64,000 bases of DNA from Cladocopium goreaui (GCA_947184155.2 CAMXCT020006334.1:871080-935079); one strand, 5' to 3'. Positions 1 through 11,104 are shown, counted from the first letter of the stretch. The notes: generated by a model from the sequence alone, not told the origin. Numbers and translations are program-made.

Positions 1-540
1 ATACATCCATCCATCCATGCATACATACGTACGTCCGTATGTACATACATACATACATGCATACGCACATCCATCCATCCATATATCCATCCATCCATAC
101 ATACAGACAGACGTACATACATTACATTCATTACATTCATTACATTCATTACATTCATTACATACATTACATACATTACATACATGCATTACATTGCATT
201 ACATTACATTACATACATTACATTACATTACATACATTACATACATTACATACATTACATACATTACATACATTACATACATTACATACATTACATACAT
301 TACATACATTACATACATTACATACACTACATACATTACATACATTACATAGATACATTGCAAACATACATTACATACATAGATACATTACATAAATTAC
401 GTACATTACATACATTACGTTACATTGCATTACAATACATTACATTTACATTGCATTACATTTCATTTACATCACATTACACTACATTACATTGCATTGC
501 ATTACATTACATTACCTTACATTACATTACCATACATACA
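1..540. repeat. CATTA/CATA satellite array
   Basis: Tandem CATC, CATA and then TTACATACA-type units with drift toward TTACATTGCA at the right edge. Open frames across it encode only His/Tyr/Ile/Thr repeats and are not genes. The same unit recurs at 56.9-59.4 kb. Confidence 0.95.
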
Positions 541-1702
541 CTATATATATATATACACATTATATATATATGTATATTATATTTATATGTGTATATTACT
601 TTGGGTTTTTGGTAAGATATATCAAACTAGTTCATGGGGGCTACACAGCAACAAACATCACTCGGGGGCACCACTCTGTGGGGATATCAATGGCGTAAAC
701 GGTTCGGACGATTTGGAAATGATGGGTTTATACCGTTGGTATTTGTGCCCCACGCGATGTGACATAATTCACAATGATGAGTGACGTTCCAGAATTGATT
801 GAAACATGCTGATCAGGGGGAAAACTAAACACAAAAATCAATAGACGTAAACCAAAAGGCAAAACTCACAAGCTGTGCATGCGACATTTCAAAGTTGAAG
901 TTCCAAATTCCCGATCATGAGTCACCACGATTCTTTCGGCGCATCTGATTTGTAAGCCCCAGTTTTGGTTAGAAAATTTTCGGCCACTGAACGCCCCGAA
1001 AATTTCAACTGACCCAACTGAAAAGACCACAGCCGTTGAACACCATCATGAAGGACTACCGATAACCAACCGTGCCAACATTAACGAAAAATTCGGAGCT
1101 GCAAAATGGGTGAAACGCTTACCTCAGTCAGAAGCGTCGCCTTCAAATGAGCCAGCGCCAACCAACTGACTGAGGCAAATTCCAGCAAAAAAACACGAAG
1201 ATGAAACATCATAAACATATTCCATCCACTGGTCGCTGGGCCACCACTAGCTATGGTTGATGTTTTATTTTCTTCAACAGGGCTTCATTTGAAATCCTGA
1301 ATCCCCAGTCTATCTAATGCAATCTAATCAAATCTAATCTAATCTAGATAATCAAAAATCTAATCTAAATCAAGTCTAATCTATAGTCTAATCAAATCCA
1401 ATCTAGTGGTCCATAGGAGGCCAATCCTAGATGACTAGAAAACGTCCCTCAAACGTCTTTCCGAACTAGATCACATATGATCTAACATTAATGTTTGTTT
1501 ATCCCACATTGAATCCATATATAACATATATTTCCACATTTGAATGCATATTCTCCCATATGGGGTTTTCTAAAATATGGGTACCCCCAAATCATCCATG
1601 TTTAGGGTTTTCTTATCAACCATCCATGTTAGGTACCCCATTTATGGATCCCCCATATGAAACCCTGGGTTTTTGTTGTCTAACCCCCCTTGTATCCTGC
1701 AG
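541..1702. other. Non-coding, intron-like DNA
   Basis: An AT tract (541-600) is followed by mixed sequence with no convincing exon. 1315-1410 is a degenerate repeat of AATCTAATC. 1570-1660 contains a GGGTACCCCCAAATCATCC segment that recurs near 44460, so it is a dispersed repeat fragment. Confidence 0.5.
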
Positions 1703-1781
1703 TGTATGATCCGAGGCTCAGTGGCTGCCGTCGAAGCCTTGTTACGGAGCACCGAGACGGTCTGGGAACCCTGGGCACTGG
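1703..1781 (+). CDS. Small exon, ankyrin-like
   Basis: A GC-rich 79-nt island follows a pyrimidine-rich tract and CTGCAG and is followed by GGTAAAA, a good GT donor. It reads MIRGSVAAVEALLRSTETVW. The part GSVAAVEALLRS resembles the second helix of an ankyrin repeat (x-G-x-xxxVxxLLxx). It is probably one exon of the plus-strand ankyrin gene seen again at 14.0, 16.8 and 17.7 kb. The opposite strand reads less well and lacks splice sites. Confidence 0.45.
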
Positions 1782-2020
1782 GTAAAATTTGGATTATTGA
1801 ACCATCAACTAAGGGGGTTTATAGAATAAATATAAACCATATTGTGTATATATTGTACTATATACAGTAATGGGATTTAGTTTTACTGCTTAAATATTCA
1901 TTTGTTTGTGAACTATATATCATCACCTTTGCTGGTTAAATCACCACGTTTCATCGTTTTCTCTAGTTGCTTCTTTTTGTTTCATGGCCACAAGTGCTAA
2001 ATCCCCTATTTCAAACGGAG

Positions 2021-2142
2021 GCCTTGGCGGCCCCTCAGTGCCGTTGCCTCCCGCCAGAGGTCTGCGTCGAAGATGTCATTACATTGCAACGCTGTCGCCT
2101 GCCGCAGAGGGAGCAGATTCAGGACAATGCCAAAACACAGGG
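2021..2142 (+). CDS. Possible exon, unknown product
   Basis: A GC-rich island in AT-rich surroundings, preceded by ACGGAG and followed by GGGTGCAAC. One frame reads ALAAPQCRCLPPEVCVEDV and continues Gln/Arg-rich. That frame does not match the phase left by the 1703-1781 exon, so the two may not be adjacent in the mRNA or the boundary may be wrong. Family not recognised. Confidence 0.25.
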
Positions 2143-2179
2143 GTGCAACGCGGGTTCTAAGTCTAAGTGGATATTTGGC

Positions 2180-3782
2180 ATAAGGGAATGGGCCAAAGTT
2201 TAAGGCCCAGGGGACCAGATGTTAGTAGATGATGTTTAGTATTAACCCTATAACCACCCAGTTCTAGAGGTATCTAATTTTGAACTATACCCATAGATAC
2301 GAGGAAAATATGGACAAACCAAAGAATGATGGGAATATAATGGCATCATGGGAGAATAACAACCATCTTTGGGGGGAACCCCCATTTCACCATAGTTGAA
2401 TGACAGCCCAATTACCTTACAGTGTTGTAGGTTGGTTCGGTAGGGTCTTCCACCCTGGCTTCCCCCATCCCGTGTATTGTATCCTGTGGATGTGGCCGGG
2501 TATAGATGTTAAGTGTTTGTTTGACCTTAACCAATTGTTCTTGTGAGATATATCTGTGGTATATTCCAAGCACTTTTTGCCTGGCTAAAATAGTATGATT
2601 TTTGTGCCTGCATGTTTCTCATAGTAACACAGTAATATAGATATCTAGTTGATATCTGGTATTTGATCATATTTTATCATGGTAACCCGCATCTCAGATT
2701 CAATATTAAACAAAAGTTAGCTCATATAAATATATAAGCGTAATTCACATACCAGTGCAAATATACATAGTAAACTATAACACTATGTTTTATAGTACAT
2801 ATTATTTATAAAAAAAATGTCAAAACTGTATAATATTAAACAAAATATGACTATTAAACACCTCCATAAACCTCTATGAATCTAAGTGGTTATAATCCCT
2901 CCAGAAACCATGGTGGATGTACACAATTTACACATATTTTGGATCATTTAGGAGTGTTCAAAATTTTGGGGATGGGATTAATTGGACAAATATGATAAAA
3001 TCCGTTAAGATATATATATATAGTGTTTTTTGGGGTTATATATATATATATTATATATATATATGTGTGTGTATGTCCAGTTCTGTGATATTTGGGTCCG
3101 AAAATGGGGCATACATACAAAGCCCCCCCCAGTTTTGCCACTAAATACTGGCAAAATCATGATTGATCAACGGATGAAATGGGGTTCTCCTCACAATTGT
3201 CAGCCCAAATGACTGATGATTTTACATGACTTTTCTTAATGCATCATCAACAAATCGGGATAAATCATGGGGAAACCATCCATTTGGTGGTGATATCATG
3301 GTATAAGAACCGTATGTATAGTGGCCATAGTCAATGGGAAATTATGGGATTATGTTTTTTAATGTGATAGTGGGAATAATATGGGGCAATATGGATTAAG
3401 TATATATATATATATATATTATTATTATTATTATTAGCCATAGTTGTAGGGGGCCCCATATCACTTATACAAGGAAGTGGGAATCCCGTGAAAATAATCA
3501 ACTTTGATATTGGAATGTTGGGTTTCCCACTATGAAAATTGTTTTAACTGAGGCATTGATGAGTGAGGACGCAGCATTGCTAGTCGATAGTAAAAACTGT
3601 TGTGCATGTGCAAATTTGAGAGGTTGGGATGATATAATTCAGGTAAACTAAAGACTTCGGCCAAACTTGTGCCATCGAATATGGGTTTGGTTTCACTTCA
3701 AGGTCTATATTGCACTTTGGTCATTAAACATAGGCACTGGGAAATCCTCCATTTAGTTTGATGAGTTTTCCATTGAGTATCA
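2180..3782. other. AT-rich intron-like DNA
   Basis: No exon stands out. It contains TA microsatellites near 3010-3065 and 3400-3440 and an ATT run at 3418-3436. Confidence 0.5.
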
Positions 3783-4222
3783 TGTGGGTAAAACCAATGT
3801 CATAAACCACCCATTTGGGAATGGTAAACATACCACCTATTTAAGTATGGTTGTTTGGTGGATGGTTTATATATTATTGTTTTGCCCACATGGAATGATT
3901 TCCAATATTGTCCCCATTAAATCACAGTTTCTCATAGGTCAACGGCGGATTTCCCATGTTTTTTTTATAGGTCTGGATCAGACCGTCACCGCCAGGACTT
4001 ACTACAACGCAAGTGCGGTGAAGAGGCGCGCGGGCCGCAAATCACTTTTGTTTTTTGCGGGTGTCATCCGGATGTTTCGGATGTTTGTGTTATATATATA
4101 TATATATATAATGTTGGGAAAGCAATTATATATAAACCATCCCCCAAATCAGCATTTGTAATGGTAGTATGTTTACCATTCCCAAATGGCTGGTTTATGA
4201 CATTGTTTTACTGTACCCACAT
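3783..4222. repeat. Inverted-repeat pair around an exon-like island
   Basis: The left arm (about 3783-3850) contains TGTCATAAACCACCCATTTG and GGTAAACATACC. The right arm (about 4165-4220) carries the reverse complement (TATGTTTACCATTCCCAAAT, GGTTTATGACATTG). Between them lies a GC-rich island (3971-4055). A copy of the right arm occurs at 14700-14763, so the arms belong to a dispersed element. Confidence 0.6.
3971..4055 (+). CDS. Possible exon, unknown product
   Basis: A GC-rich segment after a T-rich tract ending TTTTATAG, a classic acceptor, and starting with G. One frame reads LDQTVTARTYYNASAVKRRA. It is too short to assign, and the donor is not clear. Confidence 0.25.
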
Positions 4223-4224
4223 TA

Positions 4225-4850
4225 TCCTTATTTTTGATGTACAACATCAACCATTGTTCGTGGTGAAATCCCCGTTTCCCTTGATGTTGCCTCCATGATC
4301 CTCCATTTCCCAGTCCCATAGTGGCAAGAGGTCTTCGCCAAACGATTGGATGATAAGAGTTTGTTGGCTACACATGAAGATATACTGTATAGTTGCATAA
4401 AACAGCAATAACTATAATGATATGATATACGATGTAAATAGACTATATAAGAATACAATTTGTTTGCTATTTTAATATCGATAACACAATATGATATCTT
4501 ATATATATATATATACCCAGTAAACCTGAACCCTGACCATTCCTAGGGTTTAAATACAGACAATAAGTATTCCAGGAATTCATGAAAAAATCGGGTATAA
4601 TGACACAATAATAATTGTGTTTCCTGAAGCCTCCCAATGCCAACAAGTGAACCGTCCTGGAACCCTGAACAGCAACTGAGATCTCGACTCCAACCGGAAA
4701 AAGAATGTTTCAACCCAAAAAACAAAACCAAGTTTCCCCAAAACTCCAAGCAGCCACCTCGCTGCCAGCTGACGCACCTTTGTGCCACTTGACATCTAAA
4801 GGGCTTCGGTCCGGCCCAGATGCAGGTTCTTCAAGATTCCTAGACTACAC
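4225..4850. other. No gene seen; TA tract and possible Copia LTR sequence
   Basis: 4499-4515 is a TA run. 4543-4850 has mixed composition and may belong to the Copia LTR. No coding segment is convincing. Confidence 0.35.
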
Positions 4851-4964
4851 CCAGAGGGTAGTAGTCTGGACTACACCCGTTGGGTAGTAGTCAAAGCAAA
4901 AGTGGAAGTATTTCCATTTGAGAATTGGATAAATAGGGATGCATGAAATTCTCACACGCACTCC
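4850..4964 (-). repeat. Putative 3' LTR start of the Copia element
   Basis: On the minus strand, a purine run (AGGGGGAG, 4964-4971) lies about 40 bases past the polyprotein stop and is followed by TGCGTGTGAG. That is the layout of a polypurine tract followed by an LTR beginning TG. Further on, two near-copies of CTACTACCC...GGGTGTAGTC (4846-4897) form short palindromes. I could not find the outer LTR end or a matching 5' LTR. Confidence 0.4.
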
Positions 4965-5009
4965 CCCTATGTGATCAGTTCCACTGACCACATATTCAGC
5001 TCAAGCCCT

Positions 5010-8000
5010 CTAAACAAGTCTATCATCTGCAGTGCAGCAAATCGCACATGGATTGAAGGCCCGAAGTGGACCATTGGATCCCGCATCACGACAATGCTCA
5101 TAATCAACATGAAGTGCATATCCATGTGAGATCGCATACAGCCTATGTTGGGGAACGTCTGACTGTGGGCCACATCTGTGACATCGTGGCGTCAGACAAA
5201 CTTCCTTGGCATGTCTAAGACCATGGCATTCACGGTCACAGTGGTATCTTCCACCAAATGGCGTGGTGAAAAGGGGTTTTGGTCCTCTTTGGGAACGAGA
5301 TCCTCTTGATCTCAACATGTTCGCCGGCTCACGCGCCGCTGCGCCGCCATCTGCCGCGCCAGCTGCAGCGCTAGGAATGCCAGCTGCTCCATAACTTCTT
5401 GGAGCGCCATCAGCACTGCCAGCAGCTGTGGATGCAGCGCCCGCAGCACGGCCAGCAGCCGTATTTCCATCGCCAGCAGCGTCAGCAGCACAGCCAGCAG
5501 CCGTAGATGAAGCGCCCGCAGCGCCAGCAGCACGGCCAGCAGCACTAGATGAAGCGCCCACAGCCCCAGCAGCACGGCCAGCAGCCGTAGATGAAGCGCC
5601 TGCAGCGCCAGCAGCCGCAGATCCAGCGCCCGCAGCGGCAGCAGCACGGCCAGCAGCCGTAGGTGAAGCGCCCGCAGCGCCAGCAGCCGTAGAAGGCAAC
5701 CAATTTGGCCTGACAGTTGGATCACGTTGCTGCTGATTTCTTTCATCCTCATCTCTTTCTGGCGCATGCCACAAAAACGCAGGCACGTTCAGCAATGAAC
5801 CTTTGTATTTGACAACAGTGAGCTTGTCAACTCTGTGCCACATGAAAATGCCCATGACGCATGCTCCAATGATGAAACCGGCAAAAAGGATCACAGCCAC
5901 AAACATGATGAAATAAAACTGACCGTCTCTCTGCTGCAAAACTGGATTGAGGTCTTGAATGACCAAAGCATTTGAAATATCTTTTTTCTCCTCATTCGAT
6001 GCTCCTGCAAGCGCCAATTTTGTCACCAAAATGATGATCTTCAACGCTTTCTCACGTGCTTCTTGTGTCATCCCAAAAGTGGTTTCATTCTGTTCTCCGT
6101 CTTCTATCTTTTCCAAAACTTTCCAACCTTCCAAAAACATGCCCATGGTTTCTTTGTGCTGGTTGAACTTCTGCACCGATAAAACTTTGGTGCCCAGGTC
6201 AGCTGGCATCTCAGCTCCAGGCAAATGCCGGAGCATCCATTCCCCAGACAAAACTCTTGAGCGCAAAATGAAGGCCCTTTTCCGCAAATGGCGTGTCCGC
6301 CAAGATCCAGTATCTCCGGCAATGATGGCTAATGCCGCTGAGCTGTCTGTGTAGGAAAATGACCTAGCACAAACATCCAATGCCTCCTCCAAAACGACCT
6401 TGACAGCATCTCCCGCCAATGCTCCTTCAAGCACCTCCACAAGTTCGGCCTCGGCCGTCGATGCAGCTTGAATGGGCTGCTTGCCAGCCTTCCAGAGCAA
6501 CAGCGACGATCCCCAAAGGATCAAATGGCATCCAAATGAGATATCGCTATATGATGCATCCGTGTACACATTGAGCTGCTTCTCGCCCATGTTGTTCTGA
6601 AAAATCAAACCTTGGTCCATGGTGGCTGCCAAATCGTACCACACTGGTTTCACCAACTGCACAACCTGCATAGGTGACTTTGTGATCAATGACGCCAGCT
6701 TGGAGACAGTGAAAGCCAAATCAGGCCTGGACCTGGCAGTGATCCAAACCAATTCACCAATGACTCGCTGGGCTTCTTTGACTGCCATTGGAGTCTTCTC
6801 CTCACCTTCAATGACCTCGGGCTCCTTCACCAAAGGAATCTTTCTAGTCGGCCACGTAGTGGGATCTGCTCCAAGATTTCTTTTCAGCAAGTCCTTGATG
6901 TAGTTTGTCTGCGTCATCAACCAGGCTCCATCTTCTCTTCTCCATAGCTCCGCGCCCAAAAATCTCACCTCCTTCTGCATGTTGATGGTCTCTGGCTCCG
7001 ATGTCTCCCATTTCGCCTGCACCCCTTGAATGACTGCAGCGATGGATGAGGGAAAACCAAGGACCAGAAGATCATCCACATAGACCAAAAGTAGTCCCAC
7101 AAACTCTTCCTCATTCGTCTGCAAGTTGGGACCTGGTTGCTTCAGCATCATTCTCCACATGTTTGGCTCCGTGATCATTTGCTGCAAGGTCAAAATGCCA
7201 CCCTCGCATGGTAACTCCATCTTTGCAATCTCCTGATCACGGTAGTCTGACCACAATTTGGGTGACTCCTTGTAGCCGTAGAGGGCCATGATGACCTCGT
7301 AGAATTCGTCTGGCTTGGCCAATCCAGCCAAAATGAGAAGAGCAGGAGGGCGGATGATGGCTCTTCTAGGCTCCATCTTCTCCCCATTCTCATCCTTTGA
7401 CCCGGACAAAACCATTGGAGCATTTAAAAATGCTGTCCTCACATCCATGACGCTCCCTTCAAAACCAAATTGTGATGCCACCGTCAATGCAGCTCGAAGT
7501 GCCACTGCTGATGCTCCGCCTGCAAAGAGATCTTGCCCTTCTTCTCTTTCTGAGAAGTTCCCACAAGCCACCAATCGTGTCTTTTTCTTGCCACCCTTGT
7601 TGGTCTGATCTGGCTTGACTGTGAAGACCAGCTTGCTAGGGATAAGTTCTGCTCGATCTTCGTCAAGCAGCTTCTTCACCTCAGCTTCTGTGATCTTTCT
7701 CAGCGCCCCTTTCGTCTCAAACAAGGAGGTCAGCTCTTTCTCGATGGATGGCCTCCAAGCCTCAATGGAACGGCGAACTTCAGCTTGTGACACAATGCGT
7801 GTCTGCAAAACTTCTTCTCCTTTCTCAGGTCCAATCAACTCTTTGACCATGGTGATGGAATCCAGCACCATGCCAGCAACTTTCTCATCATCTTCCATGG
7901 CCTCAACCATCTCCTCCTCTATCAAACGTTGGACCCTTTGTTTCTTGGCCCATGCATCCTTTTCTTCCTCCTCAAAACTTGGTGATCTGCCATCTCCTTC

Positions 8001-8075
8001 TTGGTTCTCAAGTTCATCTGCTTCCGCGGCGTCCTCAACCTCCAGCATGTATATGGACGGGACCATATATTCCAT
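5010..8075 (-). CDS. Ty1/Copia-type polyprotein (RT + RNase H), 5'-truncated
   Basis: A 1021-residue reading frame of a Copia-class retrotransposon. Reverse transcriptase spans about 145-400: MDVRTAFLNA with the first catalytic Asp at 211, LYGYKESPKLW near 265-275, and YVDD at 332-335. RNase H spans about 500-630: YTDAS (D506), AEAELVE (541-547), YTDSS (D577) and the Copia-typical TRHLRKR. After RNase H come a predicted membrane helix (about 720-742), an Ala/Gly repeat tract (about 797-912) and a Cys/His module, CDREC-HGLR...CLTPRCHRC (about 945-968). Gag, protease and integrase are absent upstream of the first Met, so the copy is 5'-truncated or starts in a spliced exon I cannot see. The frame has no internal stop, which suggests a fairly recent insertion. 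The C-terminal Cys/His tail is, from memory, common in dinoflagellate Copia proteins. Confidence 0.93.
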   Translation of the reverse strand: MEYMVPSIYMLEVEDAAEADELENQEGDGRSPSFEEEEKDAWAKKQRVQRLIEEEMVEAMEDDEKVAGMVLDSITMVKELIGPEKGEEVLQTRIVSQAEVRRSIEAWRPSIEKELTSLFETKGALRKITEAEVKKLLDEDRAELIPSKLVFTVKPDQTNKGGKKKTRLVACGNFSEREEGQDLFAGGASAVALRAALTVASQFGFEGSVMDVRTAFLNAPMVLSGSKDENGEKMEPRRAIIRPPALLILAGLAKPDEFYEVIMALYGYKESPKLWSDYRDQEIAKMELPCEGGILTLQQMITEPNMWRMMLKQPGPNLQTNEEEFVGLLLVYVDDLLVLGFPSSIAAVIQGVQAKWETSEPETINMQKEVRFLGAELWRREDGAWLMTQTNYIKDLLKRNLGADPTTWPTRKIPLVKEPEVIEGEEKTPMAVKEAQRVIGELVWITARSRPDLAFTVSKLASLITKSPMQVVQLVKPVWYDLAATMDQGLIFQNNMGEKQLNVYTDASYSDISFGCHLILWGSSLLLWKAGKQPIQAASTAEAELVEVLEGALAGDAVKVVLEEALDVCARSFSYTDSSAALAIIAGDTGSWRTRHLRKRAFILRSRVLSGEWMLRHLPGAEMPADLGTKVLSVQKFNQHKETMGMFLEGWKVLEKIEDGEQNETTFGMTQEAREKALKIIILVTKLALAGASNEEKKDISNALVIQDLNPVLQQRDGQFYFIMFVAVILFAGFIIGACVMGIFMWHRVDKLTVVKYKGSLLNVPAFLWHAPERDEDERNQQQRDPTVRPNWLPSTAAGAAGASPTAAGRAAAAAGAGSAAAGAAGASSTAAGRAAGAVGASSSAAGRAAGAAGASSTAAGCAADAAGDGNTAAGRAAGAASTAAGSADGAPRSYGAAGIPSAAAGAADGGAAAREPANMLRSRGSRSQRGPKPLFTTPFGGRYHCDRECHGLRHAKEVCLTPRCHRCGPQSDVPQHRLYAISHGYALHVDYEHCRDAGSNGPLRAFNPCAICCTADDRLV
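5340..5690. repeat. Ala/Gly-coding minisatellite inside the Copia frame
   Basis: Tandem, imperfect copies of a GCAGCAGCACGGCCAGCAGC-type unit. On the minus strand they encode repeated AAGAAGASSTAAGRA within the polyprotein tail. The antisense strand is also open and Ala/Pro-rich, but only as a side effect of the repeat. Confidence 0.85.
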
Positions 8076-8099
8076 AGACCCAGTATATGAGAGTGTGTG

Positions 8100-8640
8100 G
8101 TAAATGTAGGAATATCATGACATAATCCCACAGATTTTACTAATAATAAATGGGGATATGATATATGCAATGTAGTTACAGATATATATATATATATACT
8201 GCAAAAGACACTCGGTATACAATACTACTCATGAAACAATGTTTACAGTCTAATACTGGACGGGTTCGTTTGGGAATAAATGGGAATACATACTGGACAG
8301 CTGAACCATGTTTCTTTATTTGCTGGGTATATTTATTTTACAAAATCAAGGGAAATGTCATGAGTGTTACCCTCGGTAATCCAACATGGAAATCAAAAGT
8401 CCCCTAGAAATGGAGCTTTTAAAAATAAATTGATAGTTGGGAAAATCATCGAACTAAAGGGGAGATTCTCCAGCTAGCCGTGTTTGATATGTCGTCCTCC
8501 TCCTCCTCCTCTCTCAACATCCTCCTCCTCCACCCTGTCATCCTCCACTTCATCTTCCGCACCAAGACCCATGGTACCACCACAGCCAGCCCTTCCTGTG
8601 GTGAAATTCGGGCTACAGCCCTGCCCAAATGGTCAACGCG
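8100..8640. other. No gene seen; TA and TCC microsatellites
   Basis: TA run at 8182-8199 and a CCTCCT run at 8494-8515. Small frames here are simple-sequence artefacts. Confidence 0.6.
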
Positions 8641-8732
8641 TCATCTGCGCACTTTGAAAGCGAGTCATCTGCGCACATTGCAAACGAGTCATCCGCGCAC
8701 AGAGAAAGAGCGGTCATCCGCGCACATTGATG
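8636..8732. repeat. Short tandem repeat (CGAGTCATCTGCGCACATTG)
   Basis: Four imperfect copies of a roughly 22-24-bp unit (GTCATCTGCGCAC / GTCATCCGCGCAC). Confidence 0.8.
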
Positions 8733-8749
8733 CTGGGAACCAGCCATTC

Positions 8750-9245
8750 AGTGGGGTGGGGTGGGGTGGGGTGGGATGATAACGTTCATGTTCCTATGCA
8801 CACACAGGCACAGCAACCTCATCATCTTTCTTGCTGTTGAGAAGAGACAGGCACAGCTCTTTCATGATCAGTTACCGGTGGGGTGGGGTGAGTTAATAAG
8901 GTTCATGTTCCTATGCCTGCACACGCACAGCAACCTCATCATCTTTCTTGCTGTAGAGCACTTACACGCACTGCTCTTTCATGATCAGTTACCCTTGGGG
9001 TGGGGTGGGGTGGGGTGGGGTGGGATGATAACGTTCATGTTCCTATGCACACACAGGCACAGCAACCTCATCATCTTTCTTCCCGTAGAGCAGAGACAGG
9101 CACAGCTCTTTCATGATCAGTTACCGGTGGGGTGGGGTGAGTTAATTAGGTTCATGTTCCTATGCCTGCACACGCACAGCAGCCTCATCATCTTTCTTGC
9201 TGTAGAGCACTTACACGCACTGCTCTTTCATGATCAGTTACAAAA
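8750..9245. repeat. Higher-order tandem repeat (AB)x2, about 248 bp
   Basis: Two related about 120-bp monomers (A with GATGATAACGTTCATG, B with GAGTTAATAAGGTTCATG) alternate A-B-A-B. A starts recur 250 bp apart and B starts 248 bp apart. Each junction carries GGGGT runs. A 176-codon frame crosses the array and simply translates the repeat. Confidence 0.9.
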
Positions 9246-9439
9246 CTGCCCCACTCAAAATCTCAAGATTTTTCTCCATCCCTACTCTTGACAGCCTGAA
9301 CACTAGAAAAACTCTAAAAGCGTAAATCTCCTACAGATTTATTGTTAGGCACTCTGGTGCTATTCGCAACACCAACTTGCGGCAATGCAGCGCAGTGAGC
9401 GCATGTGATTTTGTCTTGGCACAACTCGGTCAGGCTTCA

Positions 9440-9765
9440 ATTTTGCTGATGAGTTGTGAGATGAGTTGTGTTAGTTGCGAGATGAGCGGAAATACGTGAG
9501 ATGAGTTGTGTGAGTTGTGAGATGAGTGGAGTAGTGTGAGATGAGTTGTGTGAGTTGTGAGATGAGTTGTGTGAAAGAACTTGGGTGAAGTTCAGTGAGA
9601 GAACACCAAGCAGCTCCACCAAATGCCACACGAAAGCAGCTCTTGAGAGAGTTGAGTTGTGTGAGATGAGTTGAGTGAGATGAGTTGTGTGAGATGAGTT
9701 GTGTGACTTGTGAGATAAGAGGAGTTGTGTGAGATGAAATGTGTGCATTGTGTGAGACAACTTGA
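9440..9765. repeat. GAGTTGTGTGAGAT minisatellite
   Basis: Irregular tandem copies of TGAGATGAGTTGTG with short spacers. Reverse-strand frames rich in SHNSSHTTH are artefacts. Confidence 0.9.
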
Positions 9766-9955
9766 GTGAAGTTGAGAGAGAAAGAAGCAACTCAGGAGGA
9801 GAAGGAGGAGAAGGCAAGGAATACAAACATAAAAACAAAAGCCCCACACAGAGATGTGAGGAAAAAAACATAACTTGATGAGTTGTGTGATGATGTTCAA
9901 AAAAGCTAGAAGAAGAATCATGTTACAGAGCTACAATGACAAAATCACACAACAA

Positions 9956-10022
9956 AAACGTGCACAGACGACCAACTGTCTGACGTGCACAGACGACCCA
10001 CTTTTGACGTGCACAGACGACC
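9956..10022. repeat. Three copies of ACGTGCACAGACGACC
   Basis: The 16-bp core occurs three times at spacings of about 26 and 23 bp, immediately before an exon-like segment. Confidence 0.85.
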
Positions 10023-10063
10023 CCCCAACCCAATGGGGGAGCAGCCTATGACTCACCCTTTGC

Positions 10064-10242
10064 AGCTCGAAGTGACGGATGTCAAGAGTCCTCCCTGCCA
10101 AGTCCTTGAAGAGACTACAGGCCGCATTCGGTGCGTGTCACCAACCGGCCGCCATGACCCGGCGACTGGTACAGCGGCATTTGCGCCACTGGGATACGTC
10201 TTGATCAAGAACACGAATGAGTATAGACGAGTGTATCCATAG
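10064..10242 (+). CDS. Possible exon, unknown product
   Basis: Follows CCTTTGCAG and reads LEVTDVKSPPCQVLEETTGR, continuing to IKNTNEYRRVYP and a stop. Composition is protein-like and no repeat explains it. Family not recognised; it could be a terminal exon or chance. Confidence 0.3.
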
Positions 10243-10518
10243 AAGTGGTGCTATACCATGTAATTTGGAGGCATCCAGGTGAAAGATGGGACTCCACCAA
10301 TTATTTTAAGACCTGTTGGGTAAGGTATCATCTCTTCATCCCCAATGTGTATAATATCCATTGATAGACAGTTTGTTGTGTTCCATGAGTTTTCACCAGA
10401 TGTTGGTGATAATTGCTCATTCAATCGGCTAAAACGTGTTGTTTACCTGCCAGCAAAGTAGAATAGAACATCCACCGTTTGCTTCATCGGAAAAGCCATG
10501 AACACATCCACCTGCAAG

Positions 10519-10570
10519 GAGTTTCTGCGGCTGCAGACAGAGGCTGCCACCCGCAGGCTGCTGCAGGAGT
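10519..10570 (+). CDS. Small exon, helical, unknown product
   Basis: A GC-rich island after CCTGCAAG|G, reading EFLRLQTEAATRRLLQE, which would form an amphipathic helix. The AG|G acceptor fits the exon pattern of the window. The donor is unclear. Confidence 0.3.
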
Positions 10571-10986
10571 GATGGCCGCATGAGCCCGTTCTGACTTGGA
10601 TTATTGGTGATTTAACCAGCAAATATGATTTCAGCAATAATTCAGAGTGTTTCAAGCAACACACATGCTGGTTTAAGAAACGGAATGATGGAATTTTAGT
10701 GGATCTAGCCACTGCAAATGCTAATATTTATCTAGTGGGTAAACTCATGAATGTTTTGTTCCGCTATGTTGATATGGGAAAACAACATGTCATCTAAATT
10801 TGTCCTTTTTGATGGCAAACCAAAATTCATCATACAAAAATATAACAAAAACTTGGGTTCGACCGTACATACTATGGCTTTTACCTACTGAGAAAGTGGG
10901 ATGCACATCTAAACCAGTTATAAGTCAGTAAGTCACCCCATTTATGGATAGTTATGGTCAGTAAGACACCCCAGAACCATGACAAA

Positions 10987-11094
10987 TACCCTCCGGTAAA
11001 CTAACATAACCATGGAAAATTACTATGTTTAATGGGACAATCCACTATGTCTATGGCCATTTTCAATAGCTATGTTAGTCATAACCAGAGGGTA
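10987..11094. repeat. MITE family 1, copy 1
   Basis: About 108 bp. It starts TACCCTCCGGTAAACTAACA, ends TAACCAGAGGGTA, and has the internal core ATGGCCATTTTCAATAGC. The ends are inverted repeats. Confidence 0.85.
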
Positions 11095-11104
11095 TATGGT
11101 ATAA

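Noticed and set aside
5428..5736. Ala/Pro-rich frame opposite the Copia tail
   Set aside because: Shadow of the Ala/Gly-coding repeat on the strand with the clear RT/RNase H.
8761..9291. 176-codon frame with repeated FMFLCLHTHSNLIIF
   Set aside because: It follows the 248-bp tandem repeat and has no splice or start context.
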